Assembly: GCF_028476545.1 (NCBI RefSeq)
Contig: NW_026732980.1
Coordinates: 2,501 to 66,500, forward strand
Reading direction: 5' to 3'
Length of the DNA: 64,000 nt
Source of the DNA: Physella acuta
Taxonomy: Eukaryota; Mollusca; Gastropoda; Physidae
The position numbers and the translations under genes were made by a program. Below the pieces are notes generated by a model that worked only from the letters and a program-made list of their open reading frames with translations, did not search any database and was not told the origin of the DNA. Shown here piece after piece: positions 13,382-24,901 of this stretch. How positions within the stretch are numbered: the stretch's first letter is position 1; every line of letters begins with the position of its first letter.

Positions 13382-13600
13382 AAAGTATTGAAACACCCCT
13401 GTCGCTTTTTAAGACATTTTTTTTTCGCGGGAGAGGGGAGGAGACACTGAAACTTTCGTTGGGGGGATGCACTTAAATATAAGGAGGAGGGATGGTTAAA
13501 GTATATATTTTCTAAATAAACTGTTCCCCCTCCCCTTCCTCCTCCTCCCCCCCCCCCCCCCTAAAAGAAATGCCTGAAAAAAACTGTGGTTATAACGTAG
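13382..13600. mobile_element. Degenerate short hAT-type element (same family as 15574-15724)
   Basis: Shares with the 15.57-kb element the order AGACATTTTTTTT, G-rich stretch, ACTTAAATAT, AAAGTATATATTTTCTA and GAAATGCCTGAAAAAAACT near the right end. Termini have decayed and no target duplication is recognisable, so limits are approximate. Confidence 0.55.
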
Positions 13601-13875
13601 TTACTTCGACTCACTTTAGTGCAACCCAGGTACAGTGAAGTGTGAGAGAGACATGTGCTTGATGACTGCAAAACTTTTTTTTTAAAACCTTTTTAGTAAA
13701 AAGTTAAAAGTAAAGCCAGGTTAGTTTAAAAGAAGAGACCTTTAAAGACTGGTCGGAATTAGCGCCATTCAAGCCAAACGATTGAAGTCGGCGTCATCTG
13801 TAAACGTGTCTGCACTTTTATAAACAGCAGCCTGCATGGAAGGGGGGCGCGCGTGTGGGAGGGTGAGTGGGTGAG

Positions 13876-14170
13876 CAGTGGCGTCGCTAGGGTGGTACCT
13901 GGGATACAACAGAGGGCAGGGTGTTTTTGTTTTAAGTGCATGATCAGCATTTCTAAATACAAACAACGTGAGTGGTTGGGAGGGGGGGGGGGGGTGCGGC
14001 GAGGCAATAGGTTTTGCCTCGAGAGGTGAAATGTGTATATACGCCGCTGAACAAGTAAAATGTAGCTCAGTTGTTTTTTTTAAATAAAGTGGTCTAGGGG
14101 TAGGGGAGATTAGCCTCGCTAGGTGAAATGTGTATAAACGCCACTGAAAAAGTAGAATATAACATGAGTA
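13876..14170. mobile_element. Degenerate hAT-type element, CAGTGGCGTCGCTAGG left end
   Basis: The left end CAGTGGCGTCGCTAGG matches the left end of the intact element at 60,588. A possible right end, TATACGCCGCTG, lies at about 14,040, and a related one (TAAACGCCACTG) at 14,135, as part of a local duplication of GTGAAATGTGTATA. No target duplication found; limits approximate. Confidence 0.4.
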
Positions 14171-14189
14171 CTGATTATCACTTTATGTG

Positions 14190-14425
14190 GGGAGGCCTGG
14201 CCTGGCGGTAGACGAGTTCAAATCCGGGTTCAAGTCAGTGAAACGTCACTGAGTGCACCCAGCTCTGATAGGCAAACTATTAACTCACGTTACGGAAACT
14301 AAAGGCGGCTGGGCATAGTGCTGACCACACTATCCCTTCGTATACCGAGGTCACAGAAACAAGTGAACTTGACTTCACTTGTATCACAGGCCGTTAGGTT
14401 CGAAATGGTAACTTTACTGATATAA
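14190..14425 (+). repeat. tRNA-derived SINE, head partly deleted
   Basis: Has the GGCCTGGCGGTAGA A-box-like start and then goes directly to GAGTTCAAATCCGGG, missing the bases normally between them. The body (TTAACTCACGTTACGGAAACT, GGCTGGGCATAGTGCTGACC) and the tail GTTCGAAATGGTAACTTTACT are complete. Confidence 0.88.
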
Positions 14426-14569
14426 ATATTTTAAATATTTTTTAAAATTTTCCTTATTATATTTTACTACTCGTCGACTGAGTAGGAATTGTCATGGACG
14501 TCCGGATGTAAAGTTCAGTGTTTTCTGTAACAGTAGTAAATTAAGATCTATTTCTTTAAGCGACATGTC

Positions 14570-14844
14570 TAGAGGCGTAGCGACCCTTCCCGGCGCCCGG
14601 AGACAAACTTTCAATTTGGCGCCCCCTCGGGAGCAAATTTTCAATTTTCACCCCACCCCTCATACTTTCGCTTTGCACCCCCCCCCCCCCTCAAACTTTC
14701 AATTTGCACCCCCCCCCCCCTCAAACTGCAAAAATGCAGCTAAAATGACATTTTAATTTGTTTTTACAACCCATTTTGGCGCCCCCTAAGGTCGGCGCCC
14801 GGGGACATATGTACCCCCCTGCCCCCCCCATCGCTACGCCTCTG
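14570..14844. mobile_element. hAT-type MITE, TAGAGGCGTAGCG/CGCTACGCCTCTG ends
   Basis: 275-bp element with inverted ends, flanked by GACATGTC (14562-14569) and GAAATGTC (14845-14852), an 8-bp duplication with one mismatch. The body holds the family landmarks GGCGCCCGG, CAAACTTTCAATTTG, CCAACCCATTTTGGCG-like and GGTCGGCGCCCGGGGACATA. The C-run strand is the plus strand here. Confidence 0.88.
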
Positions 14845-15015
14845 GAAATGTCCAAAGATCCCTGTTGCTTATCATAATGCAGGTTAGGGACGTCAGATTA
14901 AGCTCAAGATGGGGCTTTTATAAGCGGGGATTACTGCTTTTACTAGTGTCCGACAGTGGACTCTTCCGAAAATAGAAGTGTTAAGTTGTTGGTTATGTTG
15001 TTAGGTCCAGTGTTC

Positions 15016-15166
15016 CAGATACGTAGCGAGGGGCGGGGGGACATATGTCCCCGGGCGCCGACCTTAGGGGGCGTCAAAATGGGTTGGAAAAACAATTTAA
15101 AAGTTTGAGGGGGGGTGCAAATCGAAAGTTTGTCCCTGGTCGCCGGGAAGGGTCGCTACGCCTCTG
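15016..15166. mobile_element. hAT-type MITE, short copy
   Basis: 151 bp with ends CAGATACGTAGCG / CGCTACGCCTCTG and flanks CAGTGTTC (15008-15015) and CAGTGTCC (15167-15174). The order of internal blocks matches the 14.57-kb copy in reverse orientation, with only one GTGCAAATCGAAAG unit. Confidence 0.85.
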
Positions 15167-15573
15167 CAGTGTCCAGAATAAAGTTAAGGTTAGGGCTACA
15201 GTATGGTTTGGGAAAGGGTTAGTATTGTTACGGGTTATAAAAATATCAGTGTTTTTGGTTTACTGCCAGTAATTTAACGATCTATTATTTTAAAAAAGAA
15301 GAATTATTTATTATTGTGTCATTATCGGATATATGTCTGAAACTTACACCCCTGACCTTTAAATCACGAATTTACTTTAAAACCCCATCATGTACCTGAT
15401 TGCTTGGGGTGGGTTCTGTTATTTTCATTTAATCACCAAAATGTATGTACAATTAACTTCTTTCCTATATTGTAGGGGGGGGGGGCTATTAGACTATTTT
15501 TCGGCATCAATTCTTTCAGCTGATTAAGATCAATTGGAAATATCAAGACTACCTTATCTTTGTTGGTTTGGTT

Positions 15574-15724
15574 CAGTGTTTCTTCCAGACTTTTTTCTCC
15601 GGGGGGGGGGGGGGGCACTTGAAATTTTCGGGGGGGCGCACACTGTTAAAAGTATATATTTTCTATATAAATTATATAAATTTCATTTAGTTCGGAGAAG
15701 AAGAGATGCCTGGAAGAAACTCTG
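15574..15724. mobile_element. hAT-type MITE, CAGTGTTTCTTCCAGAC ends
   Basis: A second family: left end CAGTGTTTCTTCCAGAC, right end CTGGAAGAAACTCTG, exact 8-bp duplication GTTTGGTT (15566-15573 and 15725-15732). The body has CTTGAAATTTTCGGGGG and AAAGTATATATTTTCTATA. Non-coding. Confidence 0.92.
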
Positions 15725-15732
15725 GTTTGGTT

Positions 15733-17263
15733 GCGTCGAACAACCTCCTATTGAAAAAAAAGTTACATAAAAATACGTGGAATTCGATATTAGTTTTAAT
15801 AATGTTTCGCGATTTGTTGTTAATTTCAAATTATCGGGATACCCCTTCGCCTTTTGTAATAACATCTAAGACTATCATTCCTTGTACTGTATCTAACAAT
15901 TAAAAATCTGTCATTAAGCAATTACAAAGTTCTATCTGGTGTTGTATAGTCTATCTCTGCCTTGTAATTCAAGGCGCCGTTTTATCTCTTTAGAAAAACA
16001 AAATGCCCGTAAAAAAAAAACGTTTTACCCAATTAGAACGCATCTTGTATTATTGCGCCGACACAATATAACGACGTAGATGCGAACTTTTTTTTTTAAA
16101 CTACGCGACAGTCAATGGAAGTAGGCCATATAGGGGTTATTGACCTAGTAGTTTTCCCTTGTTCAGCGCGTACACAAAAATAACCTTAATAGTACTCTAC
16201 TCTAACAAAGGGCTTTTTCCCCCTCAAAGTTTAGGCGTATAGGCCAACTTTAACAGAATTTGGATAGTTTGAGATTTTTTTTTCTTAAACATTTTTTTAT
16301 ACGTCGAGGATTTGAAGTTGCCAATGGTGTTAATTCCCCACCATTTCCCGCCCCCCGTTTCCGCCGGCCTGTATTCCCACCGTAGCATGCTTTCCGACGA
16401 CCTTGAAGGGTTGATAATTTAAATTGCGAGCGGTGTGAAGGAGGCATCTAAAAGGCTCAACACTGACTTGATCCTTTTTTTTTTTACTGAGTTAATTTCG
16501 TCTCCTCTCCTTACCATTATATTTTTTTTCTCAACAGTGACCTCCTTCCGATGCACCCACGTGTCTGCTGCGCCCACCCCCCACCCCTCACTTCCACTCC
16601 ACAACCACCACCCCGCCCCAGGTTTGGCCTACTGAGCACGATTAGTCACAAATCAAGGCCAGACAGACAAAAAAAAAATCTGGGGGGTTGAAAATAAATC
16701 CTTAATTTTCACCCAGTTAAAGAAAGCCTAGGCGGTGTAGGATAGGGGGGATAACTTTTTTTTTATAAGTTTTTACACAATACCCATCCAGCTAGGCGGG
16801 TACCACAGCATCAAGACCCTAGCGTCCTTTTTTTTTTTTTAGTTTTATCTGAAACGTTGAAACCTCATCCCGTTTACTTTTAATACACTTTAAATTCCTT
16901 TTATTAATTTTATTTTTACTTTTTGATTCGTTGTATTATTTTATTTTTTTACAAAAAAAAAAACTTTAAAAAAAAATTAAAGTGTTTTGCTTGGGGTTAA
17001 ATGTAATCCGTTGAAGGTAAGTTTCTAAATAGGACACTATAGGTAAAGGTCGAGGTTTTTTTTTCTTCTTTCTTTTTAGGCCTTGTATACGCATGTATAT
17101 ATGGTTGTTTGGCACATATTGCGGGGAGGAATGACACGGTGTGGCGTGATGGAGGTCTGGATGTTCCCGGTCAGCCTTGAAATTATAAGCCTCCCCCCCC
17201 CCCCCACCCCCAATCCTCACCAGATTTTCACAACCCACTGTGTATATATATTTATATATAGGG
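15733..17263. other. Non-coding interval with one weak exon-like segment
   Basis: No gene supported. Around 16,537-16,619 a TTTTTTTTCTCAACAG acceptor precedes a Pro-rich open stretch ending CCCCAG|GTTTGG, which could be an exon but rests on weak evidence. Poly-A/T runs are frequent. Confidence 0.3.
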
Positions 17264-17264
17264 G

Positions 17265-17333
<69 letters not shown>
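17264..17333. repeat. (TA)n microsatellite, left part of a split array
   Basis: Pure TA dinucleotides that stop exactly at the CAG end of the element beginning at 17334. TA dinucleotides resume directly after that element at 19240, so the element appears to have landed inside a TA array. Confidence 0.95.
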
Positions 17334-17336
<3 letters not shown>

Positions 17337-18919
17337 TAGCGTACGCAGGGGGGAGCAGGGGGAGCGGCCGCTCCCCCTCTGGCCATTTTCATCAAAGTGG
17401 CGCCTTTTTGGAAACTTTTTAAACTCAAAGTTTTAAACAATTATATTTGTTAAAAAAATATTTTTGGTCGGCACATCTATGTAAATCACAAGATTTCTTT
17501 TCATGCAGCAATTAAGCATTATTGTACTAGTCTAGTAGTGTCTACGTTTACAACACGTATTAACAGCTGCATCAGTTTGCCATTCTAAAAATAACCATTA
17601 CGATGCTTTGCAATGTTTAAAAAACCTCTACGGGTAGTACTACTTGGCAAGAGGGGTGTTAAGTTTAAGGCAACTGAATAATGTATTTGCTTACGAATAA
17701 TTGAATTAGAAAATGTTATGCATAAAACTTCACACATAATTACTTTATATATACAGTTTGAATCGTGTGATTAATTTAAAAAAAAAATACAATACAGAAA
17801 CAAATACAACTGATGTGGCACCTCTATTTAAATTTACTTATGAGCAAAATGCGTAGGGGTGGGGAAATTTCGACAAGCTCAACAGCGGCATCACAATGAA
17901 GTAGTAGTATTCTTACAGTTTGGGCGATAGTGATTACGATTACAAATTATATGAAACAGTTACAACCCCCCTCCATCATGGACCCTCTGTAAAAAAAAAT
18001 ATTGTCATAATACCACTGCTACTTATTTAAATCTATTTCTGTAATATATATTTGTGTAATATATATTTGTGTAATATATATGTATGTTAAGAACAGTCAT
18101 CTAAAAACTGACGCTATGTTCACTCTGAGTTGGTTATCTCCCCCCCCCCCCCCCCCCCCCCCACATCTCACCACCACAATTGTGTAGAGCGGCATTAATG
18201 TCACACCTAGGTATACACTGGGTTGGATAATTTACCTAAAGTGACCGGACAGTGGTGAATGAAGTTGAACCCCCCCCCCCCCAACCCACCCCGAACTGAT
18301 CTGTTAAGTACATGTAAAAAAAAACGCGTATTGATGTACCAAAGTACCATGCCGCCAGAACATTAGCTTGTTAAACGTAAAACTCTGTGAATATTGTTTT
18401 TGCAATTACCAGTAAAAAGGTGTGTGATCAATACAGTGATCTAACCCATACCTATCACTATGTTAAAAATGATCTTTATAAAACACAAAGAAGCAGTATT
18501 TAATTAAAAATATATGATCTGAACTAAAAAGACGTATATTCAGTTAAATGTAGGCTGTTATTCCGAGTGTTTTTCTATTATATCGGAAAGCGTGGTTTTA
18601 TACAAACTCTGATTTTAAAAACCTTCATTATGCTGTAATACTTTAGCATTTATGATAACGATATATTAAATTATGATTATAGACAAAAAAAATTTGTAAA
18701 TACGAATAGTGTTAAACAATTTCATTATATTCTAAAGTAAATATTTATTTGTTTTGACATTTTCAATTAAATGTGTAGTTATATACATATTTATATTAAG
18801 AGAGTGATTATTTCCCCTATTTCACTTTTCTTAAATAATTTCCCAGGAATCATTATGTAAGAATTTTTTTTACAAGAATTTCAAAACAGATTGTGTTACG
18901 TTCATTGTTTTTGGTTGTA

Positions 18920-18995
<76 letters not shown>
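18920..18995. repeat. (TA)n microsatellite inside the 1.9-kb element
   Basis: Pure TA dinucleotides. Confidence 0.97.
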
Positions 18996-18999
<4 letters not shown>

Positions 19000-19084
19000 T
19001 TTACATTGATACAATTTTTGTTTTGTCGGCCTACATTGTGTGTTTTTTCTTATTTCTTTAGAGTGCTACTTTCAATTTATTTTA

Positions 19085-19087
<3 letters not shown>

Positions 19088-19153
<66 letters not shown>
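19088..19153. repeat. (TA)n microsatellite inside the 1.9-kb element
   Basis: Pure TA dinucleotides, less than 100 bp from the preceding array. Confidence 0.97.
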
Positions 19154-19156
<3 letters not shown>

Positions 19157-19239
19157 CACGTATATAGAACGTGTTAAAAATTCGGCGCCTTTTTTGCTCT
19201 TTTCGCTCCCCCTACAACGAAAACCTGGATACGCCTCTG

Positions 19240-20217
19240 ATATATATATATATATATAATGTACTTATAACATTTAATATATTATATGCCTTTGGCCAAT
19301 TAGTTACAAATGAAACGTAACATAAGATAACATACTTTATTTTAGTTCCTAAAGTAAAGGTTGTGGGTTTTTTTATAATCACTGCTAATGGACAGCAAAT
19401 CACGCCCCTCGTTGTCATTGTCTACGTTTGTATTGAAAATAAATCATGTTAAATTACTTATCAATGTTTATTTTTCCCTAATATAATTTATAACAAAAAG
19501 ACATGCTGTTGAAACGCTACGTAATTGCTGCATAAAGTTCAAAACCTGAAATTGTCTTTACCACGATTATGGTTTTCATTAACTTTATATCTATCGACAG
19601 GCGCTAGAGTTAAAATTCTTTGAGTACAAATTATTAAATTATTTGAGTACAAACAGTAGCCTAACCTTTTTCTCCTCAGGCGCAACACTTGATTTTAAAA
19701 TTAAGTCAAGTAAGTCAAGTAGTCTAACATTTCGCGAAAGTCATAGCCCAGTGCAAGCACCAGGAATGTAATTGTTTAAAAAGCAGAGAGATCTGGATAT
19801 TTTTAAACAAGATATTGATGGTCGTGATGATTGGTAAGTGTTTAGTGAGGAAGTTTAACGGGCCCTGGGGGAAAATACTGCATGGATTATGTTTTGTTGT
19901 AAGCTATAAATGCGGATCGTAGTTTAAAGTTTAACACAAAGGCTTAAGGAAATAATTTCTTGAATATTTTTATTTTTTTGTTGATTGAATCAAGTTTCAG
20001 TAAAAACATGTTAAACAATCCGCACATAGTGCAGAAATCTTTCTGTTTAAAACACTGACCCAATAGTATTAGTTAGGTAAACGCCACCCGCTAGCAACAA
20101 TGCCCGCCACACCCCGAGGGTTGGGAAATGTGAATGAATTTCTGACTTCTGTCGTAACTACAATCGCTACCGGAGCACCAAGATGGATACCTACCAGCTA
20201 CACTCATGGATTTTTGG
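19240..20217. other. Non-coding interval
   Basis: Ordinary AT-rich sequence. No gene, repeat array or mobile-element end recognised beyond the short TA remnant at 19,240-19,258. Confidence 0.4.
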
Positions 20218-20249
20218 CTTCAATTCTAACTCTACCAGAGCACAAGGAT

Positions 20250-20960
20250 TTATAAATACGCCCCTGGACACAGATTTCTTGCCTCAGCCCTAACCCTACG
20301 CCCCTGGAAACAGATTTCTTGCCTCAGCCCTAACCCTACGCCCATGGCAACAGATTTCTTGCCTCAGCCCTAACCCTACGCCCCTGGACACAGATTTCTT
20401 GCGTCAGTCCTAACCCTACACCCCTGGAAACAGATTTCTTGCCTCAGTCCTAACCCTACGCCCCTGGAGATTTCTTGCCTCAGCCCTGGAAACAGATTTC
20501 TAGCGTCAGCCCTAACCCTACGCCCCTGGAAACAGATTTCTTGCCTCAGTCCTAACCCTACGCCCATGGAAACAGATTTCTCCCCTCAGCCCTAACCCTA
20601 CGCCTCTGGAAACAGATTTCTTGCCTCAGTCCTAACCCTACGCCCCTGGAAACAGATTTCTCCTCTCAGCCCTAACCCTACGCCTCTGGAAACAGATTTC
20701 TCGCCTCAGTCCTAACCCTACGCCCCTGGAAACAGATTTCTCGCCTCAGCCCTAACCCTACGCCTCTGGAAACAGATTTCTCGCCTCAGTCCTAACCCTA
20801 CGCCCCTGGAAACAGATTTCTTGCCTCAGTCCTAACCCTACGCCCCTGGAAACAGATTTCTTGCCTCAGTCCTAACCCTACGCCCCTGGAAACAGATTTC
20901 TAGCGTCAGTCCTAACCCTACGCCCCTGGAAACAGATTTCTCGCCTCAATCCTAACCCCA
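20250..20960. repeat. 40-bp minisatellite containing CCTAACCCTA
   Basis: About 17 copies of a 40-bp unit of the form CCCTGGAAACAGATTTCT, then TGCCTCAGTCCTAACCCTAC. Units alternate between CCCC and CCTC/CCAT variants and between CAGT and CAGC. The CCTAACCCTA core resembles the animal telomere repeat (complement of TTAGGG). Confidence 0.96.
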
Positions 20961-21894
20961 CTCACTACTCATCTGTCCAGCCTTACCTACCACAGAGCCA
21001 AAAATCCACCTGGCATATCTCAGACTTTGTCCGGGTAATCTAGCTGCCAATTTCAACAAAGTCAGGGGCGCGCATGGGCTGAGTTGTTGATTTTACGGAA
21101 GAGTTGTCGCGCCATCTACTGTGGAAGGAATCCACTTAATACAATTTTTATTAAGTGGCCTTTTTTTAATGATTCAGATTCTTCTACATTATTTCTTTAA
21201 TATGTATACAAGAAAATTCTAACTTTAAATAACATTTTAATTTTTTTTACAAACATTCCTACATATTCCAACTATCTGCCTTCAAGAACACATTTGTTCA
21301 CGACGTATGATAAAATTTCTTCGGACTTCAAATGTAAATACTATTTTTTTTTCTTCAAGAACTAAATATGTATGCCTATATTCGGTCAAAGTCTAAATCT
21401 AAAAGATAATTTCTTTTAAAGTAATGCGTTTATAGACATTTGTAATACAAAATTACCGTTTGCGGAAAGCTCAATAAGTGAAGAGGTCTGACATTTTGCT
21501 TGCAGGAATTCTGAGGAATGAGGAGTGTGTGTGTGTGGGGGGGGGGTGGATATTGTCCGAGGTCATTCACCCTAAAAAAAACACCTTTGTAAATGTTTTT
21601 TATAAACCATTGTTATCTTTAACTTTGTTAACAAAGCCGTGTAACTCGTAGCACTTAACTGCTCGTGTAAACCCATTCTTAATTTCTGTTAAAATGTCGG
21701 TAACATCCTTTGTAATAAATGCTAAGGGATTAACATTTACAGAATGTGAAGTTTCAAGGACTCGGCAGGTAAAAAAGGAAAACGAGCAGGTGTTATAATT
21801 AAATTAAAATATTAACTATATATGTTTTTAGAACGTAGAAAATATGTTAAGCAAATTACAGACAGTCGCAAAGAATAGTAATATTATGTATAGT
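20961..21894. other. Non-coding interval
   Basis: No gene or structured repeat recognised apart from a short GTGTGTGTGTGGGGGGG run near 21,525. Confidence 0.4.
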
Positions 21895-22630
<736 letters not shown>

Positions 22631-22638
22631 CCCTCCAG

Positions 22639-22687
22639 CTACCGCATGTGTGCTGGAAGTATGTCTGGTGGATATTATCTTAAGAGG
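22639..22687 (+). CDS. Candidate 49-bp internal exon, unrecognised (low confidence)
   Basis: Acceptor CTTCTTATCCCTCCAG ends at 22638 and donor AGG|GTGAGC follows 22687. One frame reads YRMCAGSMSGGYYLKR without stops. The pyrimidine tract of the acceptor is contributed by the last unit of the upstream ~159-bp tandem array. No protein family is recognised. Confidence 0.2.
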
Positions 22688-24900
22688 GTGAGCATTCAAC
22701 AAGTACCGTTTCGGGCTGGGGTGGGGGGACGGTTACCTGGGGCGTTACTTGATATTTTAAAAAAATATTGTTGTAGGTAGAGTTTCATAAAATTGGGATG
22801 CTTACCGTGAGCAAGGCTGTATAGTCTTCCGTTCAGGGAGTTGTGGTGGTTTGTTTTTTACAATTCTTTTACGTCTATCTAAATATTGAAAACAATCTAG
22901 GGTATTTTTTAAAACATAAAATAGTTATTTCAACCACAATACCTAAACGGCATTAAGTCTACTAAAGAAGTGCATGGGGTTTTGTCATAAGTGGCGTCAG
23001 GCAATTTGTACTTTAATGTTAATAAACGACGCCACATGTTTCGGTTCCATCAATTGTAATACTTTTTATTTTATTTTTAATAATAGACAAACCTACCCCA
23101 CCCCTCATCCTCTTTTCTCCCTCACCTCACTCTAGCACATAGTCAAAAAAGATAAGAGACAACTCTCTATGTTCGTAGCGTCATTAAAGGGCGGCAAATC
23201 AAAGGTATAAGTTGGATGTTTGTGTATCACACATATTTCATAATACCGTAGTAATAAAAGTTTATCACATAATAGTATAAAATGCATGTAGGTCATGTAT
23301 TATGTGTAAAAATGCCGAAGAAAGCTTACCTATTTAGTGAGATTTCTTCCGAGATACCTCTATAATTTAAGCAGTTAACAAGGGAGAAAACTGCAAAATA
23401 TGTGTTTACAATTTAAACTATGAAATATTTGTCAAAGGGGAGTAATAAAATATTTTCTAAATCCTATGTCACTGTCACTGAACTAAATTTTAAAAGAAAG
23501 GAGACATTGACATTTTTTTAAAGTTGTTCGTTTATAAATATATTTTAATGCCTATAGGATTTAACATTAAATATAACTAAAGTAAAGAAAAAAAGATTTC
23601 CTAATTTAACTTTTTTCTTAAAATTCTATGATAATGAATTGTGAAAAATAGTTGCATACCCAACAATCAATATAAAACAACAAACCATGAGTTACTTATA
23701 TAATAAATTATTTATTTTTGTCAATGAAAAGACAAACTGGACAATGAAAATCCAATTGTGAAACAGGCAATGCATTATCCAACATAAAATAATTTCAAAT
23801 ATTGAATATTTTACTTACAACAACACATACAGGCTGATGTGGTAGAGCGGTGTCATGTAGACTTAGTATAAATCCCACTTATTAACATTTATTGTTATTT
23901 TTTATTTGGAGTGAGGTAAATTTTAATCCCAAAAACCAATACAATGACTAACCTAGAATCTTTATGATAACTTAGCGATGTGGTCTGGCTAGGAGTGACA
24001 TAATGTTATGTTAAAAATGTGTAGTGAGATTATAGGGTGTTTGCGTATTTTGAACTGAAGGGTGCACAAAATGAAGTATAAGGTAAGCTAGTGTGAATTT
24101 GTTTTGACAGGCGAGCAACACAGCTAATATTCAAGAAGGTAAAATGAAGATGACAATGGGAATGAGAGAATGACAGAAGTATGAAAGTAGTGTCACATAG
24201 TGTCAGAGGTAAAGGGAGGCTGACTCAAGTGGCAGTGACAGAGACATTGAAACTGTGTAGTAATACTGAAGTGACTAATGTCTGAATGTTTCAAATCTTG
24301 TAGTCATTAGTGCTATGAAAAAAAGAACCATATCTTATGTGTAGTTTCACCTAGATATAATTGCCTGCCCCCCCCCCCCCCCCCCCCCCCCCCGTTAAGT
24401 GAATTATCAAATTTTTGTTGATCTTACTATTCTTACCCTCATGACAATGCCCTTGGATCGTGTCTAAAAAAAATTGGCAGTGAAGTTCAAAACATTAACC
24501 CCTGCAATCTCTACATGACCCTTACCAATTAAGACTGGTAAACTCTACTTCATCTGCATAAAAAATACTTATATTTAAGGCAAAAAATGTGTGTTAATTC
24601 AACAAGCTTTAAACCAACAAGTAAACTCACTGTTAGTGAGAGAAACATCAGATCTAGCGCCATAATAAGCAATGGAGACAACAAACTAAACCTATTGTAC
24701 AACTAGAGCAATATAACATTGTTTAATCAGTGAAGTCATTGTGTTGACGGCTACCCAACTTCAACTTCATAAACAAACTTAAATCAAACTGATAAAAAAA
24801 TTCGTGAATGACTGAAATAAAATAACCTTATTTAAAATATTTCAGGTCTTTGTACTATTCTATGAAATGATGAACACTGCTAACAGTCCCTCCAATCTCA
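22688..24900. other. AT-rich interval 3' of the PEMT-like gene
   Basis: No gene supported. Contains a run of about 28 C near 24,366. Part of the right end (roughly 24,000-24,900) probably belongs to the 3' UTR of the minus-strand gene, but its polyadenylation site could not be placed. Confidence 0.35.
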
Positions 24901-24901
24901 T

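Larger units (their letters stand above)
17334..19239. mobile_element. ~1.9-kb non-autonomous hAT-like element inserted in (TA)n
   Basis: Left end CAGTAGCGTACGCAGG; right end, inverted, CAGAGGCGTATCCAGG (12 of 16 identical). GGGGGAGCG words lie just inside both ends. The flanks are ATATATAT on both sides, consistent with an 8-bp duplication though not proof inside a TA array. The interior is AT-rich, has no transposase frame, and carries two further (TA)n arrays (18,920-18,995 and 19,088-19,153) and a run of about 22 C at 18,140. Confidence 0.65.
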
